Both the position numbers and the translations under genes were made by a program. Positions 20,566-31,420 of a stretch of DNA of 64,000 nt are shown here, piece by piece. Origin of the DNA: Gyrodactylus bullatarudis (lineage: Eukaryota; Platyhelminthes; Monogenea; Gyrodactylidea; Gyrodactylidae); NCBI GenBank assembly GCA_012064415.1, contig SSNU01000102.1:1-64000 (forward strand), read 5' to 3'. The stretch's first letter is position 1, and the number at the start of each line of letters is the position of its first letter. The notes under the pieces were generated by a model. The model saw only the letters and a program-made list of their open reading frames with translations, had not been told where the DNA came from and did not search any database.

Positions 20566-21229
20566 TTAGTTTAAAATTATTCTTACAAATGGAAATCCTA
20601 AATTGGTGAAAGTTTCATCCAATTTTTCTGGGAAAAAGAGTTTGTATTCTCTCTGCATAATTCTTGACTCGAAATAACGCTTTTCTTTCAAAAGAAATTC
20701 AATGATAAACTCGAAATCTCCTTTTGCTCTCGTATAGAAATTAGTTCTTATAAGATCTATATTTTTAATATCCAAGCAAATTCTTCTAGTTATCGATGAA
20801 AATAATTTTGCTCTGGATATTAAACAGTTGAAAAAGGTTCCTTTGCTATGGCATTTGATATTTTGATTCATAGACTGTCCTGAATCAAAAATATAGATTT
20901 GGCATTTTTCAAGTAGATGAATTATTCTCTTGATGAAAATCAAGTATGGAGAGGCTCTATTAACAAGGATTGCACATGTCAAAGAGATTCTTTGATCAAA
21001 TTCAATTAGCCATTTAACCAAATGATAAGATTCCTTGTTTCTTTTGTCAATGTTCTTCACGAATGTTTTTAGCCGATTGTATGCGGAAATCTTATCATTT
21101 CGATGTTCATCTCTTAATATTCTTTGGATCGTAGGCACAGACACTTTTTACAATTTTGCAAGATGCCTAATTGAATGTCTATCTTGAAGAAAAAGGATCT
21201 CTTTTTTTTCTCGTCAGTGAGCTTAGTCA
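20566..21229 (-). pseudogene. Second HTH-containing ORF of the pogo-like element, unknown
   Basis: Starts near 21229 with LTDEKKEILFLQDRHSIRHLAKL-type HTH sequence (split here: LTDEKKE, RHSIRHLAKL), interrupted by a frameshift and one stop, then an open frame 21144-20566 of 192 codons beginning VPTIQRILRDEHRNDKI. The rest (IFDSGQSMNQNIKCHSKGTF, FNCLISRAKLFSS, FLLKEKRYFESRIMQREYKL) has no family I recognise. It lies upstream of, and in the same orientation as, the transposase inside the same pair of TIRs, so it may be an accessory protein or a hybrid of two elements. Confidence 0.45.
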
Positions 21230-22269
21230 TTGTATGAATGTGAGAACAACGAGTCAAAAAATGTATTACATAAGAATCTCATAATCTGATTGGTTCTAAT
21301 CTAGGATAGGTTTATTGTAGATCAATTTCTATCATTCATGTATGGGTCGATAAATTTCACCTAAAAAAACATTCAAACCCCAAAAACCAATTCCCCCTTC
21401 ATGCATGGAAAAAGGTTTGAATAAACACAAATTCCATGTTATGCGAATAAATGTAAATCTGTCAAAGTCATTAATACCTTGCGTAGTTTTATAAGGGAGC
21501 CATGATAGGCCCTATTATTATGTGGTGTGAAACCCCCGTTGTGGGCAGAACAAAAGTGATTGTTTATTCAGGCTTAGTTTCCTATTACCAAAACTAAAAA
21601 AAGGAGGAGAGGTACCTGCACACTAAAATGGTTGATTTAAATCGATGATAATTGATAATAATCAATCAATGATTTTCAATAAATGATTATCAAACATTGA
21701 TTTACAATCAATAATTTTCAATCAACAGTTTATTCTAATGATCCTTCATACAAACGGAACATAAAAATTTACCCGAAGAGTTGAATAAACATGGAAAAAA
21801 AATCAATCCTGACAAAATCGAAATTTATAAAAACATTCTTGGAGCTAGATAAAAGATATGGCTTAATAAAGGTCCTATCTGATTTAAAAATTTTCAAAGA
21901 GTTTTCTGAAAATAATAACCTCGAAAATCTATATGATTTCCAATAAATATGTTCAACTTATAATTCATATAACGATTATTATTATTTTTATAAATTTAAA
22001 TATTAAAATTGAGATGGATTGAGATGAAATGATATTCAAGATTAAAAAACTAGAACCATTTGCTAGGTCTATTCTGATTGGTTATTGTAATAACGCAATA
22101 TGATTGGTTAACAGTTTTGGTATAAAAAAAACGAGAAAGGGCAGAGATGATATCTCGAGTCGTTATGTGTGAAATTGACTGTATTATCAATTTAATCTAG
22201 TTACTATTCATCACACGTGTCACTACTGATGAAATAAATATAAATTTAGGGAATAAAAAAACTTGCTTT

Positions 22270-22390
22270 CGGATTCAGGGAAAAATGATCTGAAATTAGT
22301 TATTATAAAATTTATTAAAACTTAGGTCAGTGAACATGGCTGAGAATCCTGTTACTGACCTGAGTTTTAATAAATTTTATTATAAAAACC
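22270..22390. repeat. Head-to-head PLE-B tail ends forming a hairpin
   Basis: Two copies of the last about 35 bp of the PLE-B tail (AGTTTTAATAAATTTTAT and its complement) face each other with ACCTAAG/TAGGTCAG sequence between, giving a nearly perfect inverted repeat at 22297-22387. Confidence 0.7.
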
Positions 22391-23050
22391 CTTTCTTTCA
22401 TATTTCCATAAATTTTTTCCGCAAAGTTCATCTTCACATAATTAAGCGACGATAAAGTTTATTCACTAATTTATTTTTCTATTTTCACAGACCAAAATTA
22501 ATAGTTTTTATCTATCCTCGAGTAACTTCTGTAGAGAAGAAAATTATTTTTTAGATCAAAATAAAGAAATTATTGAAGAATTTACTCTGAAAATTACAAA
22601 AATACTTTACTTCCTAGAAAAAATTCCGAAAATTTATCCATAAAAATATTAATGCCAAAAATTTAAATTTAAATACTTTCTTGTTTTGATCGCTAATTAC
22701 ATTTTTACCAACTTAGTAATTTTAAGCAACTTGAGTCGAAGGACAAATAGGTGTATCAAGAATTTTGAAGACCTTCGCTAGCTAACTTTTCATCATTTTA
22801 AAACGTTCATTGCTTTCATAGGCTAAACTCAATTCCGAAAAAAATATATTCATTTTCAAAGTCCGATTATACTTTAAACGAAAAAAAATTCTTGAAAACA
22901 TGTCTCAATGTATACATTCTATACTGCAAATTGTTTAATATAAACGGGTTTTCAGAAAACGCAATTAGTAAGTACTGCCTTTTAATTTTTAGGATATCAT
23001 CAAAAAATACATATAGGGGCACGGAAACTATCAAGACCTTCATATATATT
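22391..23050. other. Intron sequence with one doubtful exon-like stretch
   Basis: A strong-looking acceptor (CTATTTTCACAG, 22479-22490) is followed by an open frame to TAA at about 22642, but only in phase 0 and without the module layout; I leave it uncalled. The rest is featureless. Confidence 0.35.
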
Positions 23051-23056
23051 TACAAA

Positions 23057-23430
23057 ATTTACATTGTTTATTCTGGTAACTTCCTACATAACTAGTTATC
23101 ACTTTCATAATGGTGTGTTATTATCCATGAAGTTTTACATATGTGTGCTAGCAATATTATTCTTATCATTATTGTATACATAGACCTCACTTATACTTTT
23201 ATATGTTGGATTACAATTGGATTGCACTTCAATGACCAAATCTCTAATTCTACTGAAACAACCTCTTGAGTAGCCAAATGAGGTCTATGTATACAATAAT
23301 GATGATAATATTTATGCTGGAACACATATGTAAAAAGCATGGGATATGTAGATTATGCAATTCATAAAACACACCATTTTAAAAGAGATACATAGTTATT
23401 TTGGAAGTGATAATATACCGGAATAAACCA
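23057..23430. repeat. Foldback element, about 370 bp
   Basis: Imperfect inverted arms at about 23057-23195 and 23275-23430, with shared GGTGTGTT, ACATATGTG and AGGTCTATGTATACAATAAT-type sequence. No coding content. Confidence 0.65.
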
Positions 23431-23692
23431 TGTACACTTTTTGTATATGTTGTGCCTAAAGTGTAACGAATGATGAAAGTGTAACTAATTACACTTTCAA
23501 CGTTGAAAGTGTAACGAAAATATTTTTCCTCTCTGCCCCTTTTCGGTATATGCATGTTAGCATATACGGTCTATGCTTATGCAATATACAAGTGACTTGC
23601 CTAAAGTGTAACGACAACATTTGACCCCTCTATCCTTTTTTGATAGGGCTTGTAATCGTATTTTTGTCTTTTTTTTAATCAAGATAGTAAAT

Positions 23693-23881
23693 TCAAAACT
23701 TCAAAATGTAATTAAATTTTGATTTACTTATTTGTAAAGCTATTGCTTCTCGTAATCGTACATAACCATATGTAATACAAGGGTTGGTTACTGATTTCTC
23801 TTTAACAGTTTGAAACTGAGAACGAACAAACCAGGCATTCTCCTGACGCACACTGAATTTAAAATTGCTCATCTTTGTCAT
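23693..23881 (-). CDS. Unknown short ORF inside the Ginger-like element
   Basis: 62 codons, MTKMSNFKFSVRQENAWFVR start, then TNPCITYGYVRLREAIALQI. No family recognised. Its position inside the TIRs, on the same strand as 24479-25110, suggests the last coding exon of the transposon or a relic of it. Confidence 0.25.
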   Translation of the reverse strand: MTKMSNFKFSVRQENAWFVRSQFQTVKEKSVTNPCITYGYVRLREAIALQISKSKFNYILKF

Positions 23882-24489
23882 TGCTGAAATAAAGTCTGGC
23901 TGTGTGTATTTTACTCATTTCTATTTGGACCAACAAAATGTGTGGAAAAACCTGTCTGCTGAATACAATGAGAATTAAATTTTGCTCATATCATTGAATA
24001 TTAAAAACAGAATCTTTAACTTTTCTACATTATATTCTAAATAATGTTCAGTATTAAAATAATCATAAATATATACCAAAAGCTTTTCTAGGAAGCTTTA
24101 GATAGTTTAAGTTTATAAGAGTTGATGGTAGAAAAATATTGATTGAAAATCTTCACAAAATATGTAATCAGGGTCGGTTCTTGATTACAGATGTCAGAAA
24201 ATTACATTGAAGAAATAAATTGCTAGAATATCAATCAAGGTTTTTTTTGAATATCAAAAACAGAATCTATAACTATTCTACATTATATTCTAAATAATGT
24301 TCAGTATTATAATAATCATATTTTCAGATTGATTCTGAAAGAACCTCTAGGGAAATTTTTGGGAATCTTATCCTCATTTTCACTGCAACTACTCTCAGTT
24401 TCATCTTCATTATTTTCAAAGGAATTCAAATTTTCTATAAACAACACGAATAAAGTCTTACGGGATAATAAGAACTAATCAAAGTACTG

Positions 24490-25115
24490 GTCGTAAAATA
24501 TGGGGATTTTCACTGTTCTCAATAAAAACACAAGATAACTTTTCAATTGAATTTTGCAAAAAGAAAAATGAAGACAGAAAATAACTCAAATTGAAAATAA
24601 ATCTCAAAAGAGTGAACGAACCTTTTCTAATGGTGACTGAATTATTTTCTTTATCTGTTTTACATTCAACCTGCTGGTCTTCTTCCTCGGAATCAGAGAC
24701 CACTTGCTTCTTGATCAACCAATCACAATCCTTTACGATTGTTTCCTTAGTCTTTTGGTTTTTTTTCTTGCTCTCTTTCACTGGGAGATTTTCTTCTGGA
24801 GTATTACTTGGGTTTGTTGGCACAAGTGGACGCTTGGAAGCATTCTTTTTCTCATTATAATTGAGCAAATAGTTTAATAGGAATTCTTCATCTTCTAGTT
24901 TACCGGTTGCTGTCAATTTCCACTTGCTTGTATCCTATTGGTGGGAAACATTTGGTAACTTTTTGGGAAAACTGAATACTAAAGGGAGGGGAGAACTTAC
25001 AATATTTTTCAGTCTAGATTTTCTTTCTTTTTCATCGATAAAATGAACTGTTGGACGATAATCTGGCAATTCATCCTTGATGCTTGATTCTTTTTCGGCT
25101 TGAAATATAGCCCTG
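24490..25115 (-). CDS. Unknown two-exon coding region inside the Ginger-like element
   Basis: Minus strand. First exon (about 25113-25002): FQAEKESSIKDELPDYRPTV and HFIDEKERKSRLKNI, then donor GTAAGT. Second exon (about 24936-24620): acceptor ACCAATAG, TSKWKLTATGKLEDEEFLLN, YLLNYNEKKNASKRPL and an acidic/polar segment QVVSDSEEEDQQVECK, ending near donor GTTCGT. Splice sites and phase agree. Function unknown; either a transposon exon or a captured host gene fragment. A host gene running antisense to the module array is the alternative. Confidence 0.4.
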
Positions 25116-25199
25116 AAATAAGATATATCCTAATTACTTGAGCATCAGAAATATGACCTAAGAAACTCATTTATTTTTTAAGTCTTTACATTTCTAAGA

Positions 25200-25480
25200 T
25201 TTATCTTTGAGATTTTGGGTTATTTTGCTTGCGGAGCCTCTCATATAGGAAATAAAATTAGAAAATTGTCAACTAGGTCAAATGATCATCTAAAGAAGGA
25301 CACAGCGGTGTCAAGATACATCAAACAGGAGAATCATGAAGCTTCAATTTCTCAATTTTGTATAAAAATGCGAGTGATGATAGCACAGATTTGTGGGTGA
25401 AGGAGAAATTCTTCATCAATCATTTCAAACCAAACCTGTGTGTTCAGAAAAATTACTCTTATAATCTTCATCACTTTTCT
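25200..25480 (+). pseudogene. Decayed PLE GIY-YIG fragment
   Basis: Frames around 25215-25400 give CGASHIGNKIRKLSTRSNDH, HLKKDTAVSRYIKQENHEAS, then FINHFKPNLCVQK in a shifted frame, the end of a GIY-YIG nuclease of PLE type. No signature G-I-Y left. Family unclear. Confidence 0.55.
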
Positions 25481-25652
25481 CTTCACTGTTGCTAACTATT
25501 GAATAGTTTTGGTGTTTTTCAGCTCACATAATATTCTTATATTTTTCAACTTTTACTATAATTCTTTTCAATGAATTTTAAACTTTTATCATTATTTATG
25601 TGTCACTACTGATGAACCATAAAGAAATGTACATTTAGTAAGAAACGAATTT

Positions 25653-26663
25653 TTGAAAATCGAAAGATTATCTTCGGAAGCCAACAAAAGTAAAGACAGA
25701 TTGATTCTGAAAGAACTTCTAATGTCAGATGGTTATCCTGAAGCTTTTGTCGATAAGCACTCGAACCTGAGATCAAAAGCTGAAAAAGAAGTTGATGAAT
25801 TGACTCCAATTTATTTGAAGTTGCCTTTCAAAGGAGATGCAGCACATCAAATCTTGAATAACAAGCTGTTCGAGATTACAAAAAAGACGTTCCCTGGCCA
25901 CAAACTCAGTATTTTACCAAAAACAACTAAGTTAATTCCCGACCTTAACAAAGATCCAGTACCCTGGTTGGAAAAGAAGGGAGTAATTTATTTGTTCAAA
26001 TGTAAATGTGGATCTGCCTACGTCGGCCAAACAGTGAGACCTGTGAAGGCGCGAATAAAGGAGCATCTGAGAACGGGAAACATTGGGTCGGCGGTACAAG
26101 AACATCTGATGGCATCAAATCACACTGCTGATGTGAGCAATTTCAGCATCTTGTTCCAAGCCAATCCAAGTGAATGTCGTATTGTGAGAGAACAAGTCCT
26201 GGGAAAGGCCGAAACCCATTATATCAAGGTACTTAAGCCTGATTTGTGCAAGCAAAAAGAATTAGCTACACAATTGGGTTTCACAGGTAAGAAGCGGTTT
26301 ACGAACAAGAAAAAGTTATCAAAGGTTGCAAAGTTATTAGCAGAGAGTCCTGTTGCTAGCTCAACCCAAATTGCAGAGAATAATGTGGTCAATCCAATTA
26401 GTGAACAAAATGAGCAAGTAGTTGAATCTACGTCTCAATGCAATAATCTACAGTCCTCTTCCCTAGTAACAAGTACAAATGAGAGAAAAAGTGAAAACTC
26501 AGAAAAGTCAACGAAAGTTGATAATCTAATCATCTCTCAACCTGTAATTAGCGGAAATAGAAATGGTAAGAAACCTGCACCTGCAATCACTAAGAAGGGC
26601 AGAAAACGTAAAAGTCTAAGTGGGCAACCAACGATGGATAGATACGTTAGGAGGAAACAATGA
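25653..26663 (+). CDS. PLE-A linker, GIY-YIG nuclease and C-terminal tail (open, lacks RT)
   Basis: 336-codon frame without breaks. Nuclease at about residues 108-225: WLEKKGVIYLFKCKCGSAYV, GQTVRPVKARIKEHL, EHLMASNHTADVSNF and AETHYIKVLKPDLCKQK (catalytic Glu). A Ser/Thr/Asn-rich spacer follows, then a basic patch (KKGRKRKS, about 313-320) and SGQPTMDRYV at 323-332, a PIP-like motif five residues from the end. The complete reading frame in a truncated copy suggests recent insertion. Without RT it cannot mobilise itself. Confidence 0.75.
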   Translation: MKIERLSSEANKSKDRLILKELLMSDGYPEAFVDKHSNLRSKAEKEVDELTPIYLKLPFKGDAAHQILNNKLFEITKKTFPGHKLSILPKTTKLIPDLNKDPVPWLEKKGVIYLFKCKCGSAYVGQTVRPVKARIKEHLRTGNIGSAVQEHLMASNHTADVSNFSILFQANPSECRIVREQVLGKAETHYIKVLKPDLCKQKELATQLGFTGKKRFTNKKKLSKVAKLLAESPVASSTQIAENNVVNPISEQNEQVVESTSQCNNLQSSSLVTSTNERKSENSEKSTKVDNLIISQPVISGNRNGKKPAPAITKKGRKRKSLSGQPTMDRYVRRKQ

Positions 26664-26797
26664 TCCTGGAGACAAACAACCAATTGAATTGAAATCCCTC
26701 CTTCCCCTTGTGCTCTATTGTGCTCAAATCCGATTGAACCAATCAGAGGATTTTATTAAACATTTTATCTGTTTTAAAATTGTATATATATATCTAG

Positions 26798-26850
26798 CCG
26801 GTGTAAAAGTCTGATGAGATCCGGCGAAATATAAGCTTTATCACTAAATA
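26798..26850 (+). ncRNA. PLE-A hammerhead-like motif, core intact
   Basis: GCCGG, then CTGATGAGATCCGGCGAAAT, then ATATAAGCTTTATC; sense to the PLE-A frame. Core CTGATGA and GAAA are complete; stem III is a near-palindrome followed by C. GCCGG pairs perfectly with CCGGC around the core. Confidence 0.65.
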
Positions 26851-26989
26851 TTCACTTGTCTTCTAAATCCTTACAATTAATTCTTCATTGGAAAAATATT
26901 TTCGTTACACTTTCAACGTTGAAAGTGTAATTAGTTACACTTTCATCATCCGTTACACTTTAGGCACAACATATATATACAAGGTATAT

Positions 26990-27299
26990 TATACATGCAG
27001 GTTCTGATAGATTCCGTACACCTTCATGTAGTTTTTAATGATATCAATTTTATTTATATTTATCACATTTGTTTTTTTAGTTCTCTGATTGACTCCTTGA
27101 TGAATTTTTCGATATTTTGTATGTCTTGTAAATAACTCCTAGGCATTTGGCCTCACAATAAAGGGTTTGAATAGTATTTTACAATAGTATGAAACAGTCG
27201 TCTACAAGAATGATACCTATTGATTTTCCAATTCATTCTACCAAACATTGTGACGTTTTTCATTTGATCCATTCTGGTAATGCTATAATAATACCTCAT
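26990..27299. other. No feature recognised
   Basis: Intron sequence after the Ginger-like element. Confidence 0.35.
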
Positions 27300-27570
27300 A
27301 AGACACCATCATTCCTCCGGAGGATACCTGCATCTGGAATCTGTTGAAACAAATAGACCTGAGGAAATTTCCGTAGCTATGAGGAATATCGAAGAGAATA
27401 ATTATATGTTCTAATGGATCAATGCTTGCTTATGTTAGAGACTGTTTAAGTAGATCAAGAATTAGGGTTGTTTATTTCCCATAAAAGAGTCCAGATATCA
27501 ATGTCATCGAAAATATACTACAAAAAATAATAAAAGCCGGAGCGGAAATAATAGATTATTAAGATCCGTA
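27300..27570 (+). pseudogene. Tc1-like transposase relic
   Basis: Around 27420-27550 the translation reads NGSMLAYVRDCLSRSRIRVV, YFP, stop, KSPDINVIENILQKI. The PDINVIENI block corresponds to the PDLNPIEN signature of Tc1 transposases. Short, broken, no ends seen. Confidence 0.6.
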
Positions 27571-28275
27571 TTTTTTGTTATAACAGATTTAATATAAGAT
27601 CTAACAGAGTTCATTATTATTAAGTAAGCCCATTAGAAACCAATCACTAGGTATTATCATTAATAACTCTTAATTAAACACTGAATAAATTAAAATTTCA
27701 AAGAATTTTTCGATTGCATAACTCATTCATATAGTGTTTCGTTAGAATTATAATGATGGTCTGATTTAACTGACTTTCAAATGACCTGTTGAATTCTATG
27801 GTTGAAATTCATGATTATAAAAAAGGAACTTATTTAAATTTTACAAGCTTAAAAATATGAAACTTGAGAAAAATTTAATTTATTCAGTTAATATATTTTG
27901 AATGGATATCGAGATAGAAATTTTTTAAGATGAATATATGAATTTCAATCAACAAAAAAGATTTCAGTAATCCGTTTAAAAATAAGAATTATATTTATAT
28001 TATATATAGATTTATATTATATTAATAAAAACTTCAAGATAGGCCTTTTTTACACTTGACTTAAATTTCTGATACAACTTATTTTCCTTTTCCCCCTTCA
28101 AAATGCAAGTCTTTAGTCCGCAAAATGATAATAAATTATTCTATTAATTATATTATATTTAACACTGAATTGTGAATTTAGGATCAATTTTAAGTTGAAT
28201 TTTCTTGTAACAAATAAGATTACTGTTAAAATCAAAATATTCAGATTACTTATTTTTTGATATTTAAAATAAAAG
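27571..28275. other. End of the long intron; no feature
   Basis: AT-rich, with a run of TATATTA near 28000. Nothing supported. Confidence 0.35.
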
Positions 28276-28560
28276 AAATCATGGATAAAGAAATAGATGT
28301 AATCTTCATTGAAAACAAAAACGAATTTGAATTCCTTACTGATATTTCCTGTCTTGTCAGTTCTAGAAACAGAGGAGAGATAATTGTCAAGTCGAAAAAT
28401 GGCACTGATCATACATTTGGAATGTCATATGCTATGGTAAATGCACTAGATATAAATAGAATTGAATTTAAAAAAGTTGAATACAAGGGAAAATATGTTA
28501 ACATACAGATGAGTAATTGTAATAAAAAAAATAGACTTATATTCAAAAACAAAGTCTTTG
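28276..28560 (+). CDS. Module exon 7 (phase 1-1)
   Basis: Strong donor GTGAGT at 28561; the acceptor is uncertain. AAAATAAAAG (28266-28275) gives phase 1 and 285 bp (95 codons), while ATTCAG at 28239-28244 would give phase 0. Translation IMDKEIDVIFIENKNEFEFL, TDISCLVSSRNRGEIIVKSK, ALDINRIEFKKVEYKGKYVN and NKKNRLIFKNKVF. The RGEIIVKSK strand resembles RGEVIL and KIVLKSKDK in exon 12. The terminal helix is less clear here than in other units. Confidence 0.5.
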
Positions 28561-28565
28561 GTGAG

Positions 28566-30360
28566 TTTTGTAGTACTTAAATCTTATTCCTTTAGAGAGT
28601 TCTCATTCTGAAGAGTAGTTTTCACATTTGAGAGACCACTCTATATACCAATGCAAACAATATAAATTTTCTTACTAATTCTCTTTAACTATTTCATGTT
28701 GTGAGAATTAACAGTAGAGACCCAAATCAATGGAATCATTGTATAGAGGACTCACTCAGTTCTCACAATGGAAAAAGGGTGTCTTCTATACAATGAGAGA
28801 GTGTATGACGTAACTGTTTGCTTTGATAAATACAAGAGACTCTCATATATAAATGTTGTGCTCAAAAAGAAAAATTAATTCATAGGTGAAGATGCAAATA
28901 TTTTCATTTTCAACGCGCACCAAATTTGAAGATTCGCCAGATTTAACGATTTGATTATCTTCATCTTTGGCATGCACCAAAAATTTTTTCTGGTCTATAG
29001 ATAGTAGCCTTACACACTATGGATCACTTATATGAAGCATATGCACATACACATTGATATTATCATATTGACATTTAGTTATTGATTATTTTTATTTGAA
29101 TTGAATCTTCCGGTAAAATAGGTTTCTTCGGCTACATAATTTTTTATCTATATTAATATAGATCGCAAATTTAATTTTAAGATATATTAAATTCTAAAAT
29201 ACAAGATACGCTTATAATATTTGATCGATTTTTAACACAATACTTGGATACGAGTTATATTCTTCAGGTATCCACATGAATGATCTTTTTGATTTTCATA
29301 TAAATGTTCAGGTATAAATCATATTTCAGAATTTTCCTTGTCTCTCAACTATGTCAGACTTCATCTTCTTCAGTTTTAAAATTTGACATTTCGAGAAGTG
29401 GCTTTTAAATAGAATTCCAATTCATAACTTATCACAGCTCCTTTTTTGATCTTTTGCATTTTATTAGTGAAAAAATTAGAATCTGCATCAAATTTCAGAT
29501 CAAGATTATTAGTACCAACGAATCAGAAGGTGGAATGCCGTGTAAATTTTCATTTGTCTCACAACTCTGGACTTTTATCTCTATGTCCCTGAATTTCTTT
29601 CAGCACGCTCTTCAAAATTGTAAAGGTTTGGAATCTGAATTTGTGTTTTTATTGATTGTGATAACCATTTCACGAGATGCTTTTTCAAATAAAATTATTT
29701 ACTTCACTCACCTAGTAGAATATATTTGATAATTTTTCAATTAAAGTACTACTGTTTTATTGATATCTGTAATAAGTTATTACTGATAACTTTCATGAAA
29801 TTAAAATCAGTGAACTCTAAGAGAGTGTTTTTAATGTTACACATTTTAATATGAAAAAAGTATTTGTTACAAAATATAGAATCCAAGTATGCGTGATACA
29901 AATAAGTAAGATAGATAAAAAATAGATAAGATCCAATAATAAGTTAGTTGTCTAAATCAATAATTTTTTTTGATTGAATTAATTAAGATTGAATCATTAT
30001 TGATGCTAAAGTCTTTTATAAATTGGAATAATTTTCGAGGTTTCGAGTCGGTGATTGTACTGAAATTAAATCTTATCTATGTATGAAACAGTGATAATAA
30101 TTATAATGTTCGAACACATATGTAACACGACATGATTAACATGGATTTCAATGGCTAAAGTATTTGGTAATTTTCTTTGAGTTATTTCCTACGTTTGAAT
30201 GTCTATTTCTTTTCCTTGATTCCTAATGTTGGCTACTATTCCGAGGCGGTTCTATTGTTCATTTTAGGCTAATTAAGACCAAGGGGTTTTATTATTTGCT
30301 TTTGTTTGCATAGGCTAGGGTTTTCTTTCTTAATAAAAAGGCTTCGGCTGTTTTCAAAGT
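28566..30360. other. Intron between module exons 7 and 8, first part; no feature recognised
   Basis: About 1.8 kb without transposon proteins or long inverted repeats that I can see. A 91-codon ORF at 29454-29729 has no motif. Around 29478-29560 there is weak similarity to 140-220 (GAATCTGC, TCAAATTTC, GCCGTGT), which may be an old dispersed repeat. Confidence 0.35.
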
Positions 30361-30362
30361 AC

Positions 30363-30602
30363 TTACATTCCTCCCATTTTGTCTATAAGGGATATAAATG
30401 CTCGATGGGAAGCTTTCTTGTCACATACCTTAACATGATCTCTTATTGCGGTGTTACCAGTGTAGAGATGTTCCTCAACTCTATCTTCTAGTCTTCTCGT
30501 TGTGTGTCCAATATACTCTTCTTTGCAAGGAAATTTAAACTCATAAACTACAAATGACGATTTACTATAATCCAATAAGTCCTTAGACTCATTTGTAAAC
30601 AT
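30363..30602 (-). pseudogene. PLE-C GIY-YIG nuclease fragment
   Basis: FVVYEFKFPCKEEYIGHTTR with Y-E-F in place of the usual G-I-Y, then RLEDRVEEHLYTGNTAIRDH; the usual C-x-C pair is F-P-C here. Similar to the relic at 1825-1900. The C-terminal part with the catalytic Glu is missing. Confidence 0.65.
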
Positions 30603-30795
30603 TTTATTTGTCTTTCTTATCAGGAAATGATGTTTGAAATATCTGAATTACTTTCTGTTTCAAAACTGTACTATGGTTGTCACCCATGAAAGGCACTCTA
30701 AGATAGATAGGTTGGTTATCTTCCTCTTCTCTCATAGTTAGAATCCATATTATTAAGAATGAATTGTCCTGGATAATTGTTGCTCATAAACACCT

Positions 30796-31080
30796 TTATG
30801 AGTTTCTCTTGGCTAGGAATAAATTCGCTAATAATGGTCCCAGGGGTGATCCCATTGAAATTCCATATTTTTGAATATATATTTGGTTATTGAAAGAGAA
30901 TGCTATGTTTTCACAACATAATTCTAAAAGCTTCAGAAACCAGTAGAAAGAGATAGGAAACTTTTTTTGTTCGCCTTTACATAATCGCAAATGAATTTAA
31001 TAATTTCATCAAGTGTAACATATGTAAAAAGAGATGAAACGTCAAAAGAAACCATTTTATTTTCGAATCCTTTACTTATT
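30796..31080 (-). pseudogene. PLE-C reverse transcriptase fragment
   Basis: MVSFDVSSLFTYVTLDEIIK carries RT motif A; QIYIQKYGISMGSPLGPLLA carries motif B. A frameshift lies between them and the frame ends at LFLAKRNS. The YxDD motif is not found. Telomerase-like RT of a Penelope element, dead. Confidence 0.7.
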
Positions 31081-31107
31081 TGGATACCATAATTATTATA
31101 AATTTAA

Positions 31108-31145
31108 CTTGCACTGTCCGAATGAAGGCGAAACGCGTCACTATG
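31108..31145 (+). ncRNA. Degenerate hammerhead-like motif of PLE-C
   Basis: Reads ACTGTCCGAATGAAGGCGAA and then ACGCGTCACTATGAGTTT. The GAAACGCGTC half equals that of the SINE hammerhead (palindromic stem III ACGCGT followed by C), but CTGANGA is disrupted, so self-cleavage is unlikely. Confidence 0.4.
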
Positions 31146-31420
31146 AGTTTAATATAATTAATTTTGGAATACTTATCTATTAATGCATGCCATGTTATGA
31201 GTATGCCCGAAATAAATATGATTAATAACTGGCATCATCTTTCTATTATATTCAATATAACTATGTAAACTCAACTCAAAACTGAATGTTCGTAGACATC
31301 TCAGCGAACAAAAATATTATTTAAATCTCTTATTATGGATTTGATATTAAATTTTCTGATTTCTGTGAGAAGACTCAAGTGTATAAAATAATGAAAATTA
31401 ACTTGTATTTCTTTTTTAAG

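Larger units (their letters stand above)
19052..22181. mobile_element. pogo/Tigger-like DNA transposon, 3.1 kb, long TIRs, TA flanks
   Basis: Inverted arms 19052-19405 and 21823-22181 are nearly identical; the right arm has six extra bases near its end. Both ends are flanked by TA (19050-19051, 22182-22183), the pogo/Tc1-type target duplication. Interior minus-strand frames encode an HTH, a CENP-B-type region, a DDE_1 catalytic domain and a C-terminal tail. The inverted arm includes the last coding exon (19282-19405), so the C-terminus of the transposase is duplicated in mirror image. Stops and frameshifts make the transposase inactive. Confidence 0.85.
25629..26890 (+). mobile_element. PLE-A copy 3, 5'-truncated
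   Basis: Begins in the linker after the RT (NEFLKIERLSSEANKSKDRL aligns with residues about 510-530 of the intact copy) and ends in a terminal repeat with an intact hammerhead-like motif. Truncation at the 5' end is the usual outcome of incomplete target-primed reverse transcription. It lies at the broken end of the Ginger-like element. Confidence 0.8.
23442..26981. mobile_element. Ginger-like DNA transposon, invaded and truncated by PLE-A
   Basis: Left end TGTATATGTTGTGCCTAAAG, inverted right end at 26981. The arms match over about 90 bp and both contain three or four copies of AAAGTGTAAC in direct and inverted order. On the right the match stops at AATATTTTTCC, just before CTCTCTGCCCC, where PLE-A copy 3 abuts, so the rest of the right half is lost. 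The ends begin TGTATATGTTG like the integrase-bearing element at 54934-57552, and TGT ends suit Ginger elements. Interior frames on the minus strand are not clearly identified. Confidence 0.6.
30363..31150 (-). mobile_element. PLE-C copy, broken
   Basis: Minus strand, 5' to 3': hammerhead-like motif (plus strand, about 31108-31145), RT motif A (MVSFDVSSLFTYVTLDEI, about 31055-31000), motif B (GISMGSPLGPLLANLFLA, 30880-30800), a scrambled stretch, and GIY-YIG (30602-30363). Motif C was not found. The hammerhead-like motif lies antisense upstream of the ORF, as in the 5' terminal repeat of the intact PLE-A. Confidence 0.7.

Noticed and set aside
22491..22642. Possible thirteenth module exon after the acceptor CTATTTTCACAG
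   Set aside because: Open only in phase 0 (TKINSFYLSSSNFCREENYF), while every other unit begins in phase 1 or 2; the strand/helix layout is not visible. A frameshifted dead exon is possible but unsupported.
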